The notes below the pieces were generated by a model that worked only from the letters and a program-made list of their open reading frames with translations, had not been told where the DNA came from and made no database searches. The position numbers and the translations under genes are program-made. This document shows, piece by piece, positions 1 to 8,582 of a DNA stretch of 64,000 nucleotides. The DNA comes from Tsukamurella paurometabola. GTDB lineage: Bacteria > Actinomycetota > Actinomycetes > Mycobacteriales > Mycobacteriaceae. Location: contig NZ_LR131273.1 in NCBI RefSeq assembly GCF_900631615.1, positions 3,814,850 to 3,878,849 of the forward strand, in the 5' to 3' direction. Positions within the stretch are counted from its first letter, which is position 1; every line of letters begins with the position of its first letter.

Positions 1-76
1 CGTGCTCGGCGGCCTCATCGCGATGGCCGTCACCTACGCCGTGGGTAAGCTCCTCGGCACCACCGGAATCGCCTGA
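1..76 (+). CDS. C-terminal tail of a membrane protein, VIT1/CCC1-like (partial)
   Basis: Only the last 24 codons are inside the window, reading from base 2 to the TGA at 74-76. The tail is hydrophobic and glycine/alanine rich (GGLIAMAVTYAVGKLLG), like the last transmembrane helix of VIT1/CCC1-type iron/manganese transporters, which often end in an AVTYxIGxLxG pattern. The stop lies 9 bp before the carbonic anhydrase gene, so the two probably form an operon. The family call is from memory of that tail and rests on very few residues. Confidence 0.4.
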   Translation, partial: VLGGLIAMAVTYAVGKLLGTTGIA

Positions 77-85
77 GGAGACACC

Positions 86-604
86 GTGATCGCACGATTC
101 GCAGACAAGACGCCCCGCGTCGCCGAAACGGCCTGGGTGGCCGAGACGGCCACCGTGGTGGGCGACGTCGAACTCGGACCGGGCGTCGGCGTCTTCTACA
201 GCGCCGTGGTGCGGGGCGACACGACGCCGATCGTGATCGGCGAGAACAGCAACGTCCAGGACGGTGTGGCGATGCACGCCGACCCGGGCTTCCCACTGAC
301 CGTCGGCGCGCGGGTGTCCATCGGCCACAATGCGGTCGTGCACGGCTGCACCGTCGGCGACGACGTGCTGATCGGCATGGGCGCGGTCGTGCTCAACGGC
401 GCGGTGATCGGCGCCGGCAGCCTGATCGCGGCGAACGCGCTCGTTCCTCAGGGCATGGAGGTGCCGCCCGGGTCGATGGTCGCGGGCGTGCCCGCGAAGG
501 TGCGACGCGAGCTGTCCGACGAGGAGCGCGCCGGCATCACGGCGAACGCCGCGGGCTACCAGTTCCTCACGCAGGCCCACTCGACGCAGACCGGCCCGGC
601 GTAG
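86..604 (+). CDS. Gamma-carbonic anhydrase family protein
   Basis: This 172-residue protein is a left-handed beta-helix (hexapeptide-repeat) protein of the gamma-carbonic anhydrase/YrdA family, cytoplasmic, predicted to bind zinc and to hydrate CO2 or serve a related acyltransferase-like role. Repeats such as IGENSNVQDG and IGHNAVVHG run through residues 20-140. The three metal-ligand histidines of the family are visible at about H64, H81 and H86 (MHADPG, GHNAVVHG). The start is GTG at 86, preceded by GAGGAG, which overlaps the upstream stop. Length is normal for the family. Many members are of unproven activity, so enzymatic function is inferred. Confidence 0.9.
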   Translation: MIARFADKTPRVAETAWVAETATVVGDVELGPGVGVFYSAVVRGDTTPIVIGENSNVQDGVAMHADPGFPLTVGARVSIGHNAVVHGCTVGDDVLIGMGAVVLNGAVIGAGSLIAANALVPQGMEVPPGSMVAGVPAKVRRELSDEERAGITANAAGYQFLTQAHSTQTGPA

Positions 605-613
605 GCCTCCGAG

Positions 614-640
614 TCCGGGGCGCAGGGCCGGGGCCCCGGA
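614..640. terminator. Possible bidirectional terminator hairpin
   Basis: An 8-bp perfect inverted repeat, TCCGGGGC (614-621) and GCCCCGGA (633-640) around an 11-nt loop, sits between two convergent genes. There is no T tract, so this is a weak call based on position and symmetry. Confidence 0.35.
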
Positions 641-650
641 GCGCGCGCAC

Positions 651-1136
651 TCAGAGCCCGGACCACACCATCGTCGCGCCGGAGTGCCCGGCGGCGATCA
701 CGCCCCAGATGCACGCGGCCGCGGCCACCGTCGACACCACCCCCAGCACGACGGTCCCCGCGCGACCGGACAGCACCGTCGCCCCGGAGGCGCGCGAGGC
801 GACGACGGGGCTGGACCCGGCCCACACCAGGACCGCCACGACGAGCAACCCCAGCGACCACAGGAAGGTCGCGGTCCCCTGGGTGGAATGGCCGGCGATC
901 TGCTCGCGCATCCCCTCCATCGACGGGCGCTGCTCCAGCTTCTCGCCGGATTCCTTCGCCAGGTAGCACGCCACCGCCGCGACCAGCGCGAACACGGGGA
1001 GTCCTGCGCCCAGCCGGGTACGCGCGGCGGGCCACCACGCGGCGAGCACGAGGGCGAACGCCGCCAGCGGCAACAGCACCACCGCGGCGTGGACCAACAG
1101 CGGATGACTCGGAATTCCCGCGATCTCGGTGAGCAC
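651..1136 (-). CDS. DUF2231-type four-helix membrane protein
   Basis: The 161-residue product has about four hydrophobic segments and opens with the GxPSHPLLVHAAVVLLPLAA signature that marks DUF2231 membrane proteins; the paired histidines at about residues 11 and 15 suggest metal or haem binding, though the family has no settled function. The start is GTG at 1136; an overlapping ATG at 1140 is out of frame. It is divergent from the Rieske lipoprotein gene with only 17 bp between starts, so the two may share a compact promoter region. DUF2231 and Rieske proteins occurring together would fit a membrane redox role, which is inference. Confidence 0.75.
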   Translation of the reverse strand: MLTEIAGIPSHPLLVHAAVVLLPLAAFALVLAAWWPAARTRLGAGLPVFALVAAVACYLAKESGEKLEQRPSMEGMREQIAGHSTQGTATFLWSLGLLVVAVLVWAGSSPVVASRASGATVLSGRAGTVVLGVVSTVAAAACIWGVIAAGHSGATMVWSGL

Positions 1137-1153
1137 GCATCAATGCTGGCAGA

Positions 1154-1627
1154 GTGGACCCCGTGACGCAGACAACTCAGCCAAGCTTCTGCCCCACGCG
1201 GCGCGCGGTCCTCGCGGCCCTTCCCGGTATCGCGATCCTGCCCGTCGCGGTGGCCTGTGGAACGACCTCGAAGTCCGACGACACCGCGTCGGGGTCCACC
1301 CCCGCCGACGGCTCCAGCGGTGGATCGGCGCCGGGCAGAGGCGCCCGGGTCCCCGTGGCCCAGGTACCCGTCGGGAGCGCCGTGGTGATCGCAGGCCCGA
1401 AGCCCTACGTGGTGGCCCAGCCCACCGACGGCACGTTCGTGGCCTTCGACGCCGCCTGCACCCACCAGGGCGCGACCGTGTCGGCCCAGGACGGGCTCAC
1501 CCTCGAGTGCCCCGCCCACGGGAGCAGGTTCAACGGAGGTACCGGCGCGGTCGAGAAGGGGCCCGCCAAGGCGGCCCTGGCCTCGGCCCCGGTGCGCCGT
1601 GACGGGGAGGAACTCGTCGTCGGCTGA
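1154..1627 (+). CDS. Rieske [2Fe-2S] protein, predicted Tat lipoprotein
   Basis: A 157-residue protein with a Rieske domain. The cluster ligands are visible as C102-x-H104 (CTHQGA) and C119-x2-H122 (CPAHGS), the standard pattern. The N-terminus carries twin arginines (TRRAVLAALPG) followed by a hydrophobic stretch and a lipobox-like VAVAC ending at C35, so the protein is probably exported folded by Tat and lipid-anchored outside the membrane; a low-complexity Gly/Ser/Thr linker (about residues 37-62) follows. This is a small stand-alone Rieske, not the QcrA subunit of the bc1 complex, which is much longer. Start GTG 1154 is chosen; GTG 1163 is possible. Redox partner unknown. Confidence 0.88.
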   Translation: MDPVTQTTQPSFCPTRRAVLAALPGIAILPVAVACGTTSKSDDTASGSTPADGSSGGSAPGRGARVPVAQVPVGSAVVIAGPKPYVVAQPTDGTFVAFDAACTHQGATVSAQDGLTLECPAHGSRFNGGTGAVEKGPAKAALASAPVRRDGEELVVG

Positions 1628-1654
1628 CGGCGAGTGATAGACATGGACCCGAAA

Positions 1655-1670
1655 GCTACCGCGTTGTAGC
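1655..1670. promoter_or_regulatory. Short inverted repeat upstream of the monooxygenase gene
   Basis: GCTAC (1655-1659) and GTAGC (1666-1670) flank six bases inside the 120-bp gap before the EthA-like gene. It could be a regulator site for that gene or the weak end of the Rieske transcript. No matching regulator gene lies next to it. A good ribosome site, GAGGAGG, precedes the GTG at 1748. Confidence 0.25.
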
Positions 1671-1747
1671 ATGACAGGAACGTTATTGAACGGGTCTCAG
1701 TAGGCAGCCTCTGCCGGGACCTTCACCACATCAACGAGGAGGCTCCC

Positions 1748-3232
1748 GTGGCCAATCCCGAGGCGATCTACAAGGACGTGCTCATCGTGGGCGCCGGGCT
1801 CGCCGGCATCGACACGGCGTACCGCGTGTCGAACGAGGTACCGCACCTCAGCTATGCCGTGCTCGAGCAGCGCGCCGAGATGGGCGGTACCTGGGACCTG
1901 TTCAAGTACCCCGGCATCCGGTCCGATTCCGACATCTTCAGCCTGAGCTACCCGTTCCTGCCCTGGAAGGGCACGAACCGTCTGGCCAGTGGCCCGGAGA
2001 TCAAGGCCTACATCGAAGAGGCCGCCGCGAAGTTCGGCATCGACAAGAACATCAGCTTCAACACCCGGGTCGGCACCGTCGACTTCGATTCCCGGACCGA
2101 CCTGTGGACCCTCACCGCCGAGCGCGACGGCGAGAAGGTCGTCTACCAGTCGCGGTTCCTCGTGGCCTGCACCGGCTACTACAACTACGAGGCCGGCTAC
2201 GAGCCGCCCTTCCCCGGCATCGACCAGTACCGGGGCCAGGTCGTGCACCCGCAGCACTGGCCCGAGGATCTCGACTACAAGGGCAAGAAGGTCGTGGTCA
2301 TCGGATCCGGCGCCACCGCGATCACTCTGATCCCGTCGATGGCCGACGACGTCGAGCACATCATCATGCTGCAGCGCTCCCCCACGTACGTGCTGCCGGT
2401 CCCGAACGCCGACCCCCTCACCAAGTTCGGTGCGAAGGTCCTGCCCGCCCAGGTCGCGCACAACATCACCCGCAACGTCAACGCCGTCATCAACGTCGGG
2501 CAGTACGTTCTCGCGCGCTCCTTCCCGAAGACCTCGCGCAAGTTCCTGCGCAAGCTCAACCAGGCCATGCTGCCCGAGGGCTACGAGGTGGACGTCCACT
2601 TCAAGCCGAAGTACGAGCCCTGGGATCAGCGCCTGTGCGTGGTGCCCAACGGCGACCTGTTCAAGACGATCAAGGACGGCAAGGCCGAGGTGGTCACCGA
2701 CACCATCGACACCTTCACCGAGACCGGCATCCGCCTGTCCTCGGGGCGCGAGCTCGAGGCCGACATCGTGATCACCGCGACCGGCCTGCAGCTGCTGGCC
2801 TTCGGTGGCGTCGAGGTCAACGTCGACGGTGCTCCGATCAAGCCGAACGACAAGTTCGCCTATAACGGCTACATGCTCGAGGGCGTGCCGAACTTCGCGT
2901 TCATCATCGGTTACACCAACAACTCCTGGACCCTGCGCGCCGACATCTCGGCCCGCGGGATCGCGCGCCTGCTCAACCACATGGTGGTCAAGGGCTACAC
3001 GCACGTCGAGCCCCAGGTCGGCGACCATGTCCTCACCGAGCACCCCGCGCTGGACCTGACCTCCGGCTACGTGCAGCGTTCGCCCGACGCGATGCCCAAG
3101 GCCGCGACCGAGCAGCCGTGGATGATCCGGCACAACTTCGTGCTGGACTCGCTGGACTACCAGCGCTCCCGCGTGGACGCCCCCGAGCTGAAGTTCGGAA
3201 CCATCGCGGCACCGTCGAAGGCCGGCGTCTGA
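1748..3232 (+). CDS. EthA/MymA-like flavin monooxygenase (Baeyer-Villiger type)
   Basis: A 494-residue FAD- and NADPH-dependent monooxygenase that would insert oxygen into ketones or oxidise heteroatoms. The FAD motif GAGLAG is at residues 15-20, the NADPH motif GSGATA at 186-191, and the Baeyer-Villiger fingerprint YRGQVVHPQHWP at 161-172, with tyrosine in place of the usual first phenylalanine. GGTWDLFKYPGIRSDSD and QRSPTYVLPVP are characteristic of the mycobacterial EthA/MymA group, and length (about 490-495) matches both. Start is GTG 1748 with GAGGAGG seven bases upstream. It stands alone and ends at a strong terminator. EthA activates the drug ethionamide in M. tuberculosis; whether this paralogue does so cannot be told from sequence. 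Confidence 0.92.
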   Translation: MANPEAIYKDVLIVGAGLAGIDTAYRVSNEVPHLSYAVLEQRAEMGGTWDLFKYPGIRSDSDIFSLSYPFLPWKGTNRLASGPEIKAYIEEAAAKFGIDKNISFNTRVGTVDFDSRTDLWTLTAERDGEKVVYQSRFLVACTGYYNYEAGYEPPFPGIDQYRGQVVHPQHWPEDLDYKGKKVVVIGSGATAITLIPSMADDVEHIIMLQRSPTYVLPVPNADPLTKFGAKVLPAQVAHNITRNVNAVINVGQYVLARSFPKTSRKFLRKLNQAMLPEGYEVDVHFKPKYEPWDQRLCVVPNGDLFKTIKDGKAEVVTDTIDTFTETGIRLSSGRELEADIVITATGLQLLAFGGVEVNVDGAPIKPNDKFAYNGYMLEGVPNFAFIIGYTNNSWTLRADISARGIARLLNHMVVKGYTHVEPQVGDHVLTEHPALDLTSGYVQRSPDAMPKAATEQPWMIRHNFVLDSLDYQRSRVDAPELKFGTIAAPSKAGV

Positions 3233-3249
3233 TCGGCTGATCCCGATAA

Positions 3250-3292
3250 CGGAAGAACCCGCCCCCCTCGATGGAGGGGGCGGGTTCTTCCG
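3250..3292. terminator. Strong bidirectional intrinsic terminator
   Basis: A perfect 17-bp stem, 3250-3266 pairing with 3276-3292 around a 9-nt loop, lies between the convergent monooxygenase and L,D-transpeptidase genes. The outer stem begins CGGAAGAA and ends TTCTTCCG, giving a short T-rich side in either direction. Confidence 0.9.
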
Positions 3293-3311
3293 TTCGGTCC
3301 GGCGACCGGGC

Positions 3312-3968
3312 TCAGGAGCCCGGGACGTAGGTGCCGCCGACGGTGTTGCGCACGACGATCGGCGAGCCGATCGGGAAGTTGTCGTAGAAGTACTTGCCGT
3401 TGGCGGTGCTCACGTTGAGGCAGCCGTGGCTCACGTTGGACACGCCCTGCTGGTTCACCGACCACGGGGCGGCGTGCACGAAGATGCCGCTCCACGACAT
3501 GCGCGTCGCGTATTCGACGTAGGTGCGGTACCCCTCCGGGGAGTCGACCGGCACGCCGTACGTGGACGAGTCCATGTACATGTCGCGCTTCTTCTCCATG
3601 GTGTAGTACGTGCCGTTCGGCGTGGGGTGCTTGTCGGTGCCGAAGGACGTCGGCATCGTCTTGACGACCTCGCCGTTGTGCCAGATGGTGATCTGCTTGG
3701 TGTTGTCGTCCGCCAGGGCGACCCAGCCGGTCTTGGTGGCGACAGGAGGCTCGGGCGACGCCGCGACGGTCTCGCTCGTCTCGGTGGCGCCGGCCGGCTT
3801 CGACGGACCCGTCGGGCGCGGCGTGGTCGGGCGCGACGGGGTCGTGGGAGCCGCGCCCGCGACGGCCGCGGAGGCCGTGGCCGCGACGATCGCCGCTGCC
3901 GCGCCCGCGCCGAGGCGTGCGAAGCCGCGGCGAGTGACGCCGGTGGGACCGAGGTTCCGGTCAGTCAT
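3312..3968 (-). CDS. Secreted L,D-transpeptidase (YkuD domain)
   Basis: A 218-residue exported enzyme expected to cross-link peptidoglycan stem peptides (3-3 links) or attach proteins. The N-terminus [10 protein letters not shown] followed by an alanine-rich hydrophobic stretch looks like a Tat signal. A Pro/Thr-rich linker (residues 41-62) leads to the YkuD domain (about 80-218). The catalytic motif is present: H165, then SHGC with nucleophile C183, in SHGCLNVS. It lacks the extra Ig-like domains of the larger mycobacterial LdtMt enzymes, so it resembles the short single-domain type. The ATG at 3968 has AGGAGGA a few bases upstream. Confidence 0.9.
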   Translation of the reverse strand: MTDRNLGPTGVTRRGFARLGAGAAAAIVAATASAAVAGAAPTTPSRPTTPRPTGPSKPAGATETSETVAASPEPPVATKTGWVALADDNTKQITIWHNGEVVKTMPTSFGTDKHPTPNGTYYTMEKKRDMYMDSSTYGVPVDSPEGYRTYVEYATRMSWSGIFVHAAPWSVNQQGVSNVSHGCLNVSTANGKYFYDNFPIGSPIVVRNTVGGTYVPGS

Positions 3969-4003
3969 CGTTGTTCCTCCTGCGGTATCAAGCTTTGCGC
4001 ACG

Positions 4004-4031
4004 ATTCTACGGGTCGAGGGGCTCAGGTGAA
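4004..4031 (-). promoter_or_regulatory. Candidate promoter of the L,D-transpeptidase gene
   Basis: On the minus strand a TAGAAT -10 hexamer (4009-4004) lies 16 bp after TTCACC (4031-4026), a modest -35. It would give a leader of roughly 30 nt carrying the ribosome site. The promoter overlaps the 3' end of the upstream protease gene. Confidence 0.4.
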
Positions 4032-4615
4032 GAAATCACTGAACCGGAGCTGAGGATCACACCGCCGGCGTTAAGCATCCAGTGGGCCAGGAAACAGGGC
4101 CACCACCTGCCGGTTCTCCGGGCAAGGGCGTCCATCAGGGCCCCGAAGCCCGCGGTGACGCCGATTGTCGGAAATACGGGGTCGTGAGCGCTTCGTGCGG
4201 CACCGACATGCCACAGTCCGAACGCCAGCGGGCTCGCCACGGCGCCCACTCGCCGCCCGTACGCCGCCTGCAGCGTCGGCGTGAGGGACCCGCGGAAGAG
4301 CATCTCCTCCGGCAGTGCGGTGCCGAGGGGGATGTCGACGAGCATCCACGTCGCCCGGTTCGACGGTGCCTCCCGCTGCACGGGCCGCACGAGCGCGAGC
4401 CCGGCGCCCGCGAGCGCACCCCCGGCGGCGACGCCGGCGGCCGTCGGCACCCGGGTCCGGGCCAGCGCGGCGTCGGCGGCGCAGAAGGCGAGCGTCGCCG
4501 CGGAGCGTGCGTCGCGCGTCCACCCGTACCGGCTCGCGAGCCTCGGCAGGACGGCATTGGACCAGGCCACCGCCGCCCCGGTCGCCAACGCCGGGGCGCC
4601 CCGTCGCCCGGTCAT
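4007..4615 (-). CDS. CPBP-family intramembrane metalloprotease
   Basis: A 202-residue multi-spanning membrane protein of the CPBP (CAAX protease and bacteriocin-processing; formerly abortive-infection) family. The glutamate pair and arginine of motif 1 are seen as PEEMLFRG (E103, E104, R108), motif 2 as LWHVG with H136, and motif 3 as LAHWMLN with H178 and N182; these form the intramembrane zinc site. The predicted role is proteolysis within the membrane, substrate unknown. It lies between the L,D-transpeptidase and lipoprotein genes on the same strand, 28 bp after the latter, and may be cotranscribed with the lipoprotein gene. A second CPBP gene is at 54.3-55.2 kb. Confidence 0.85.
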   Translation of the reverse strand: MTGRRGAPALATGAAVAWSNAVLPRLASRYGWTRDARSAATLAFCAADAALARTRVPTAAGVAAGGALAGAGLALVRPVQREAPSNRATWMLVDIPLGTALPEEMLFRGSLTPTLQAAYGRRVGAVASPLAFGLWHVGAARSAHDPVFPTIGVTAGFGALMDALARRTGRWWPCFLAHWMLNAGGVILSSGSVISSPEPLDP

Positions 4616-4643
4616 CGCTGAGCCGGGTGTCGCATCGCCGGGC

Positions 4644-5456
4644 TCACTGCATCGTCACCCAGGAGCCCAGCGAGCGGTACAGCGTGGCGGAGAAGGGCAG
4701 GTCGCTGCCGTAACGGGAGGGATCGCGGGAGGTGTCCTCCTGCAGGGCGTGGCTCACCCCGCGCAGGCGCACGTAGTTGGCGTGGGTGCCGGTCATCACG
4801 TCGACCAGGTCCTGCGTGGCGGAGCAGTCGACGGCGACGTCCGCGTCCGAGCAGGTGACGATGTTGTGCTTCTGCGGCGGCAGGGTCATCGCGGTCCGCA
4901 GCACGTCGGGCGTGCCCGACGGCAGGCCCGTCAGGACGGGTTCCACGAGCGCCATCGGCAGCGGCGCGCGCCCGGTGCCGCCCGTTCCGAGCGCGAGGGC
5001 GAGTGCCGCCGCGGTGCCGTGGCCGACGGCGAGGAGCCGGTCGTCGCCGAGCCCGGCGCGCTCGGCGAGTGCCGTGAGCGCCTTGCCGGCGCGATCCAGC
5101 TGAGCCGCGTAGTCCGGTGTGCCCGACGGTGCGCCGTCGAACCGCAGGGATGCCACCCCGTGCTGCGCGAGCATCACCGACAGCTCCCGCGCGGCGATCT
5201 GGCCCGCGCGATCCGGCCCGGCGAGGACGAGTGCGGCGCGGAGCCGCTGCGGATTGCGCGGCGAGACGTACACGGCCGTGCCGGCGTCGGTGGGCACCTG
5301 CACGGTCGACTCGTTCCAGTCGGCCGGCAGCGCCGCGGGCGCCGGCGGCGCCGGCTCCTGTGAGATGACCGGCGTGGGCTTGTCCGATGCGCACGAGGCG
5401 ACGGCGAGCAGCATCGCGATCAGTACCGCGGCGAGCCGGGTCCGGGCGTGGGTCAT
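4644..5456 (-). CDS. Lipoprotein with alpha/beta-hydrolase-like fold, nucleophile apparently lost
   Basis: This 270-residue protein begins with a lipoprotein signal (hydrophobic run ending LLAVASC, cysteine about residue 22) and a proline-rich linker. The body follows the alpha/beta-hydrolase plan: ALVLAGPD strand, LSVMLAQHGVASLRFDGAPSG, then a nucleophile-elbow-like AVGHGTAAALAL. The usual GxSxG serine is replaced (GHGTA), so normal esterase activity is doubtful. Four cysteines in the last third (CSDADVAVDCS and the lipobox region) may include a disulfide. ATG 5456 is chosen over a longer upstream reading frame because the signal peptide starts here and AGAGGGA lies just upstream. It may be a binding or structural protein. 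Confidence 0.7.
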   Translation of the reverse strand: MTHARTRLAAVLIAMLLAVASCASDKPTPVISQEPAPPAPAALPADWNESTVQVPTDAGTAVYVSPRNPQRLRAALVLAGPDRAGQIAARELSVMLAQHGVASLRFDGAPSGTPDYAAQLDRAGKALTALAERAGLGDDRLLAVGHGTAAALALALGTGGTGRAPLPMALVEPVLTGLPSGTPDVLRTAMTLPPQKHNIVTCSDADVAVDCSATQDLVDVMTGTHANYVRLRGVSHALQEDTSRDPSRYGSDLPFSATLYRSLGSWVTMQ

Positions 5457-5485
5457 CGAACATCCCTCTCGTGGTTCGGCGCGGG

Positions 5486-5821
5486 TCAGCGCAGGCGTTC
5501 CGCGGCGCGCGCGGTCTCGACGAGCCGGTCCGCGAGCTCGGCGAGTTCGTCCTGGCCGGCGCCCTCGGCGAGCGCGGTGCGCACGTCCTCCGCTGCGCAG
5601 CGCACCTCGAACATACGCTCCCCGAGCGACTCGGCCTCCTCCGCGGTGAGGACCACGGAATCCGGCGGCAGGGACGTCCCGGCGAGCGCGGTCCGCGCCT
5701 CGTAGGCGCGTTGCCGGCACGATCGCCGGCAGTACTTGCGCGTCCGGCCCGGCCCCTCGGAGACCACCTCGCGGCCGCACCACGCACACGCGGCGGACCT
5801 GCGACGGCGAGCGGTGGTCAT
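5486..5821 (-). CDS. Small zinc-ribbon-like conserved actinobacterial protein
   Basis: A 111-residue basic protein. The N-terminal half has a Cys pattern typical of a small treble-clef or ribbon finger: CAWCGREV (CxxC) then KYCRRSCRQRAYEAR (CxxxC). The C-terminal half (about 55-111) is charged and helical. It is divergent from rbpA with 65 bp between starts. I recognise the type as conserved hypothetical protein of actinomycetes but do not know a function; nucleic-acid binding is a guess from the finger and positive charge. ATG 5821 is the start nearest the conserved finger. Confidence 0.65.
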   Translation of the reverse strand: MTTARRRRSAACAWCGREVVSEGPGRTRKYCRRSCRQRAYEARTALAGTSLPPDSVVLTAEEAESLGERMFEVRCAAEDVRTALAEGAGQDELAELADRLVETARAAERLR

Positions 5822-5886
5822 GGGCCGCAGTCTAATGAACCGGGTAGACTGGGAATGTTCGGCGTAGGCGAGAGGTTGGGAGAAGC

Positions 5887-6222
5887 ATGGCAGATCGAGT
5901 TCTACGGGGCAGCCGCCTGGGCGCGGTGAGCTATGAGACGGATCGGGACCACGACCTCGCTCCGCGCCGGGTGGCGCGGTACCGCACGGACAACGGTGAG
6001 GAGTTCGACGTCCCGTTCGCGGACGACGCCGAGATCCCCGGTACGTGGCTGTGCAAGAACGGGCTCGAGGGCACCCTGATCGACGGGGTCGCACCCGAGG
6101 AGAAGAAGGCGAAGCCGCCGCGCACGCACTGGGACATGCTGCTGGAGCGGCGGTCCGAGAGCGAGCTCGAGGAGCTCCTGAAGGAGCGGCTGGACCTGCT
6201 CAAGGCACGGCGCGGAAAGTAG
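5887..6222 (+). CDS. rbpA: RNA polymerase-binding protein RbpA
   Basis: The 111-residue product matches RbpA, the actinobacterial factor that binds RNA polymerase and the principal sigma factor and stabilises the open promoter complex. The opening MADRVLRGSRLGAVSYE, the central beta-barrel core (about residues 25-72, RYRTDNGEEFDVPF) and the C-terminal sigma-interaction helix (HWDMLLERRSESELEELL) are all present at the right spacing, and the length equals that of known RbpA. A TAGACT hexamer at 5845-5850 may be the -10. GGGAGAAG precedes ATG 5887. In M. tuberculosis rbpA (Rv2050) is likewise convergent with ppm1. Confidence 0.98.
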   Translation: MADRVLRGSRLGAVSYETDRDHDLAPRRVARYRTDNGEEFDVPFADDAEIPGTWLCKNGLEGTLIDGVAPEEKKAKPPRTHWDMLLERRSESELEELLKERLDLLKARRGK

Positions 6223-6244
6223 CGCGAGGTTCGTCCGACGAACA

Positions 6245-6276
6245 CGAAGGGCCCCGGAGAGATCCGGGGCCCTTCG
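6245..6276. terminator. Bidirectional terminator between rbpA and ppm1
   Basis: A perfect 14-bp stem (6245-6258 with 6263-6276) closes a 4-nt GAGA loop between the two convergent genes. The outer bases CGAAGGG/CCCTTCG are followed by a TGTTTCC stretch on the plus strand. Confidence 0.9.
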
Positions 6277-6291
6277 GTGTTTCCTGCGGTC

Positions 6292-7050
6292 CTACTTGCC
6301 GCGCAGTTTCTGCAGCTTGCGCTTGCGGGCCTGGAATCCCCACTTCGGCACCAGGGTCGCCGCCTCCTTGAAGATCGAGCCGCTCATCTTGGAGTCGCCG
6401 ATCACCCGCTCGGTGAACGTGATGGGCACCTCGACGACGGTGAACCCGGCCTGCACGGCACGCCAGGTCAGGTCGATCTGGAAGCTGTAGCCGAGCGACT
6501 CGACCTCGTCGAGCCCGAGGCCCTCCAGGGTCTCCCGGCGGAAGGCCTTGTAGCCGCCCGTGATGTCACGGATCCGGGTGCCGAGCATGATCTGGCTGTA
6601 GACGTTGCCGCCGCGCGAGATGAGCTGGCGCGACAGCGGCCAGTTCACTGTCTTGCCGCCGAAGACATAGCGCGAGCCGATCACCAGGTCGGCCCCGGCG
6701 TCGATCGCGGCGAGGTGACGCTCCAACTGCTCGGGGGCGTGCGAGCCGTCGGCGTCCATCTCGACGATCACGCGGTAGTCGCGCTCGAGGGCCCACTTGA
6801 AGCCCGCGATGTACGCGCCGCCCAGCCCGTTCTTCTCGGCCCGGTGCAGCACGTGGATCCGCTCGTCCGCCGCGGCCATCGAGTCCGCGAGATCCCCGGT
6901 CCCGTCCGGGCTGTTGTCGTCGACCACGACCACGTCGACACCGGGCTGCGCCCGGTGCAGCCGGCCCACGATGAGCGGCAGGTTCTCCAGCTCGTTGTAC
7001 GTGGGGATGATCACCAGCGTCTTCGACGACGGCGCTGACGTCTCACTCAT
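6292..7050 (-). CDS. ppm1: Polyprenol-phosphate mannose synthase Ppm1
   Basis: A 252-residue GT2-family glycosyltransferase that moves mannose from GDP-mannose to polyprenyl phosphate, the donor for lipomannan, lipoarabinomannan and protein mannosylation. Visible motifs are VIIPTYNE (about 13-20), [10 protein letters not shown] and the DxD motif EMDADGSH (D99-D101). No C-terminal membrane anchor is present, as expected for the bacterial DPM1 domain. The true start is ATG 7050 (MSETSAP), which overlaps the lnt stop as ATGA; reading frame further upstream is not used. In M. tuberculosis the homologous domain is fused to Lnt; here they are separate, coupled genes. Confidence 0.95.
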   Translation of the reverse strand: MSETSAPSSKTLVIIPTYNELENLPLIVGRLHRAQPGVDVVVVDDNSPDGTGDLADSMAAADERIHVLHRAEKNGLGGAYIAGFKWALERDYRVIVEMDADGSHAPEQLERHLAAIDAGADLVIGSRYVFGGKTVNWPLSRQLISRGGNVYSQIMLGTRIRDITGGYKAFRRETLEGLGLDEVESLGYSFQIDLTWRAVQAGFTVVEVPITFTERVIGDSKMSGSIFKEAATLVPKWGFQARKRKLQKLRGK

Positions 7051-8582
7051 GCAGGTTCCTCGGTCCGGGGGCGGGGCTGAAACAGACCTCCATCGTGCCT
7101 TATCGCGATCGCGATTCCGCAGAGGGTGGCCACGAGCAGTGCGACCTCGCCCCAATCCCCCAGCCGCGCGGCCGGGGTGAGGCCGTCGCGCAGGCGGATC
7201 GTCTCGACGAGGTGGTCGGCCGTCCAGATGCTGGTCTGCCGGCTGACCTCGCCGTCGGGACGGACGAGGGCGCTCACGCCGGTGGTGGCCGCGACCACGA
7301 CGTCGCGGTCGAGCTCGACGGCCCGCACCCGGGACATGCCGAGCTGCTGGTAGGTCATGCCGGTGCGGCCGAAGGTCGCGTTGTTGGTCGGCACGGTGAG
7401 CACCTGCGCCCCGTTCTCGACGGACGCCCGGAGCGCCCGGTCGAAGGCCACCTCGTAGCAGGTCGCGACCCCGAGGGGCACGCCGTTGGGCCGGACCACG
7501 CCGGGCCCGGACCCCGGGGTGAAGTCGTTCGCGAGATCCACGTAGTCACTGAACATGCGGAAGAACTCGCGCATCGGCATGGTCTCGCCGAAGGGCTGCA
7601 GGATGGCCTTGTCGTGTCGCTCGATCGGGCCGTTCGCGTCGATGAGGATCATGCTGTTGTAGTAGCGGCCGGTGCCGTCGTAGTGGACCGTGCCGACGAG
7701 GATCGGCGCCCGCACATCGGCGGACGCGGCGCGGATCCGCGCCGCGACGTCCGGATCGCGCTCGGGTGAGACGTCCGAGGAGTTCTCCGGCCAGATCACC
7801 ACGTCGGGCTGCTTCTGCCGCCCCTCGCGGATCTCCGTCGCGAGCCGGTGCGTCTCGTTCAGGTGGTTGGTGAGCACCGCCTCCCGCTGGGTCGCGACGT
7901 CCCAGCGCTGCTCCGGCACGTTCCCCTGGATGGCGGCGACCGTCACCGTCCGCCCCTCGGACGGCGCGCCCACGGCCGGCCAGGCCGCCGCCGCGCCGAT
8001 CGCCACGAGGGCCGTTGCGGCCGCGGGCAGCAGGAACGCCCGACGGTCCGCGCGCCGGTACGCAGCCACGCCGGCGGCGGCGAAGCACGCGCCGAGCAGC
8101 GCGACGACGAAGGAGAGGCCGGGCGCCCCGACGTACCGGGCGAGGGCCAGCAGCGGACCGTCGGCCTGACTGAAGGCGAGGCGCCCCCACGGGAAGCCGC
8201 CGAACGGGAACGACGCGCGCGCCCACTCGGTGACGGCGAAGCCCGCGGCCACCCACAGGGGGCCGCCGGGCGCGCGGGTGACACGGGTCGCGATCAGACC
8301 GAAGGCGCCGTAGTACAGGGCGCAGGTGATGCCGAGGCCGATCCACGGCAGGGCGCCGACCATGGAGTCGATCCACTTGAGCAGTGGGATGAACAGGCCG
8401 AGCCCGGCGAGGAAGCCGTATCCGAAGCCGCCGCGCAGCGTCGGGCGCTCCCGGGTGGCGAGCACGACGACCAGCGCCGCGACACCGAGGGGCGCGAGCC
8501 ACCACAGCCCCGCGGGCGGGAACGCGAAGAACAGTGCGACGCCGGCGAGCAGCGCGGCTCCCCCGCGGACCAGGGTCTTCAC
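7047..8582 (-). CDS. lnt: Apolipoprotein N-acyltransferase Lnt
   Basis: A 511-residue membrane enzyme that adds the third acyl chain to lipoproteins. About six hydrophobic segments in residues 1-190 are followed by an extracytoplasmic nitrilase domain. The nitrilase triad can be located: Glu in VVIWPENSS, Lys in [11 protein letters not shown], and Cys in [11 protein letters not shown] final transmembrane helix ([13 protein letters not shown]) ends the protein. Start is GTG 8582 (MKTLVRGG), overlapping the stop of the amidohydrolase gene as GTGA; its own stop overlaps ppm1 as ATGA. The coupling supports a physical or functional partnership with Ppm1, which docks to Lnt in mycobacteria. Confidence 0.95.
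   Translation of the reverse strand: MKTLVRGGAALLAGVALFFAFPPAGLWWLAPLGVAALVVVLATRERPTLRGGFGYGFLAGLGLFIPLLKWIDSMVGALPWIGLGITCALYYGAFGLIATRVTRAPGGPLWVAAGFAVTEWARASFPFGGFPWGRLAFSQADGPLLALARYVGAPGLSFVVALLGACFAAAGVAAYRRADRRAFLLPAAATALVAIGAAAAWPAVGAPSEGRTVTVAAIQGNVPEQRWDVATQREAVLTNHLNETHRLATEIREGRQKQPDVVIWPENSSDVSPERDPDVAARIRAASADVRAPILVGTVHYDGTGRYYNSMILIDANGPIERHDKAILQPFGETMPMREFFRMFSDYVDLANDFTPGSGPGVVRPNGVPLGVATCYEVAFDRALRASVENGAQVLTVPTNNATFGRTGMTYQQLGMSRVRAVELDRDVVVAATTGVSALVRPDGEVSRQTSIWTADHLVETIRLRDGLTPAARLGDWGEVALLVATLCGIAIAIRHDGGLFQPRPRTEEPA

Noticed and set aside
1697..3133. A 478-codon open frame antisense to the EthA-like monooxygenase
   Set aside because: Composition is an Asp/Gly/Val/Leu/Arg mirror of the coding strand with no domain; such long antisense frames are expected at this GC content.
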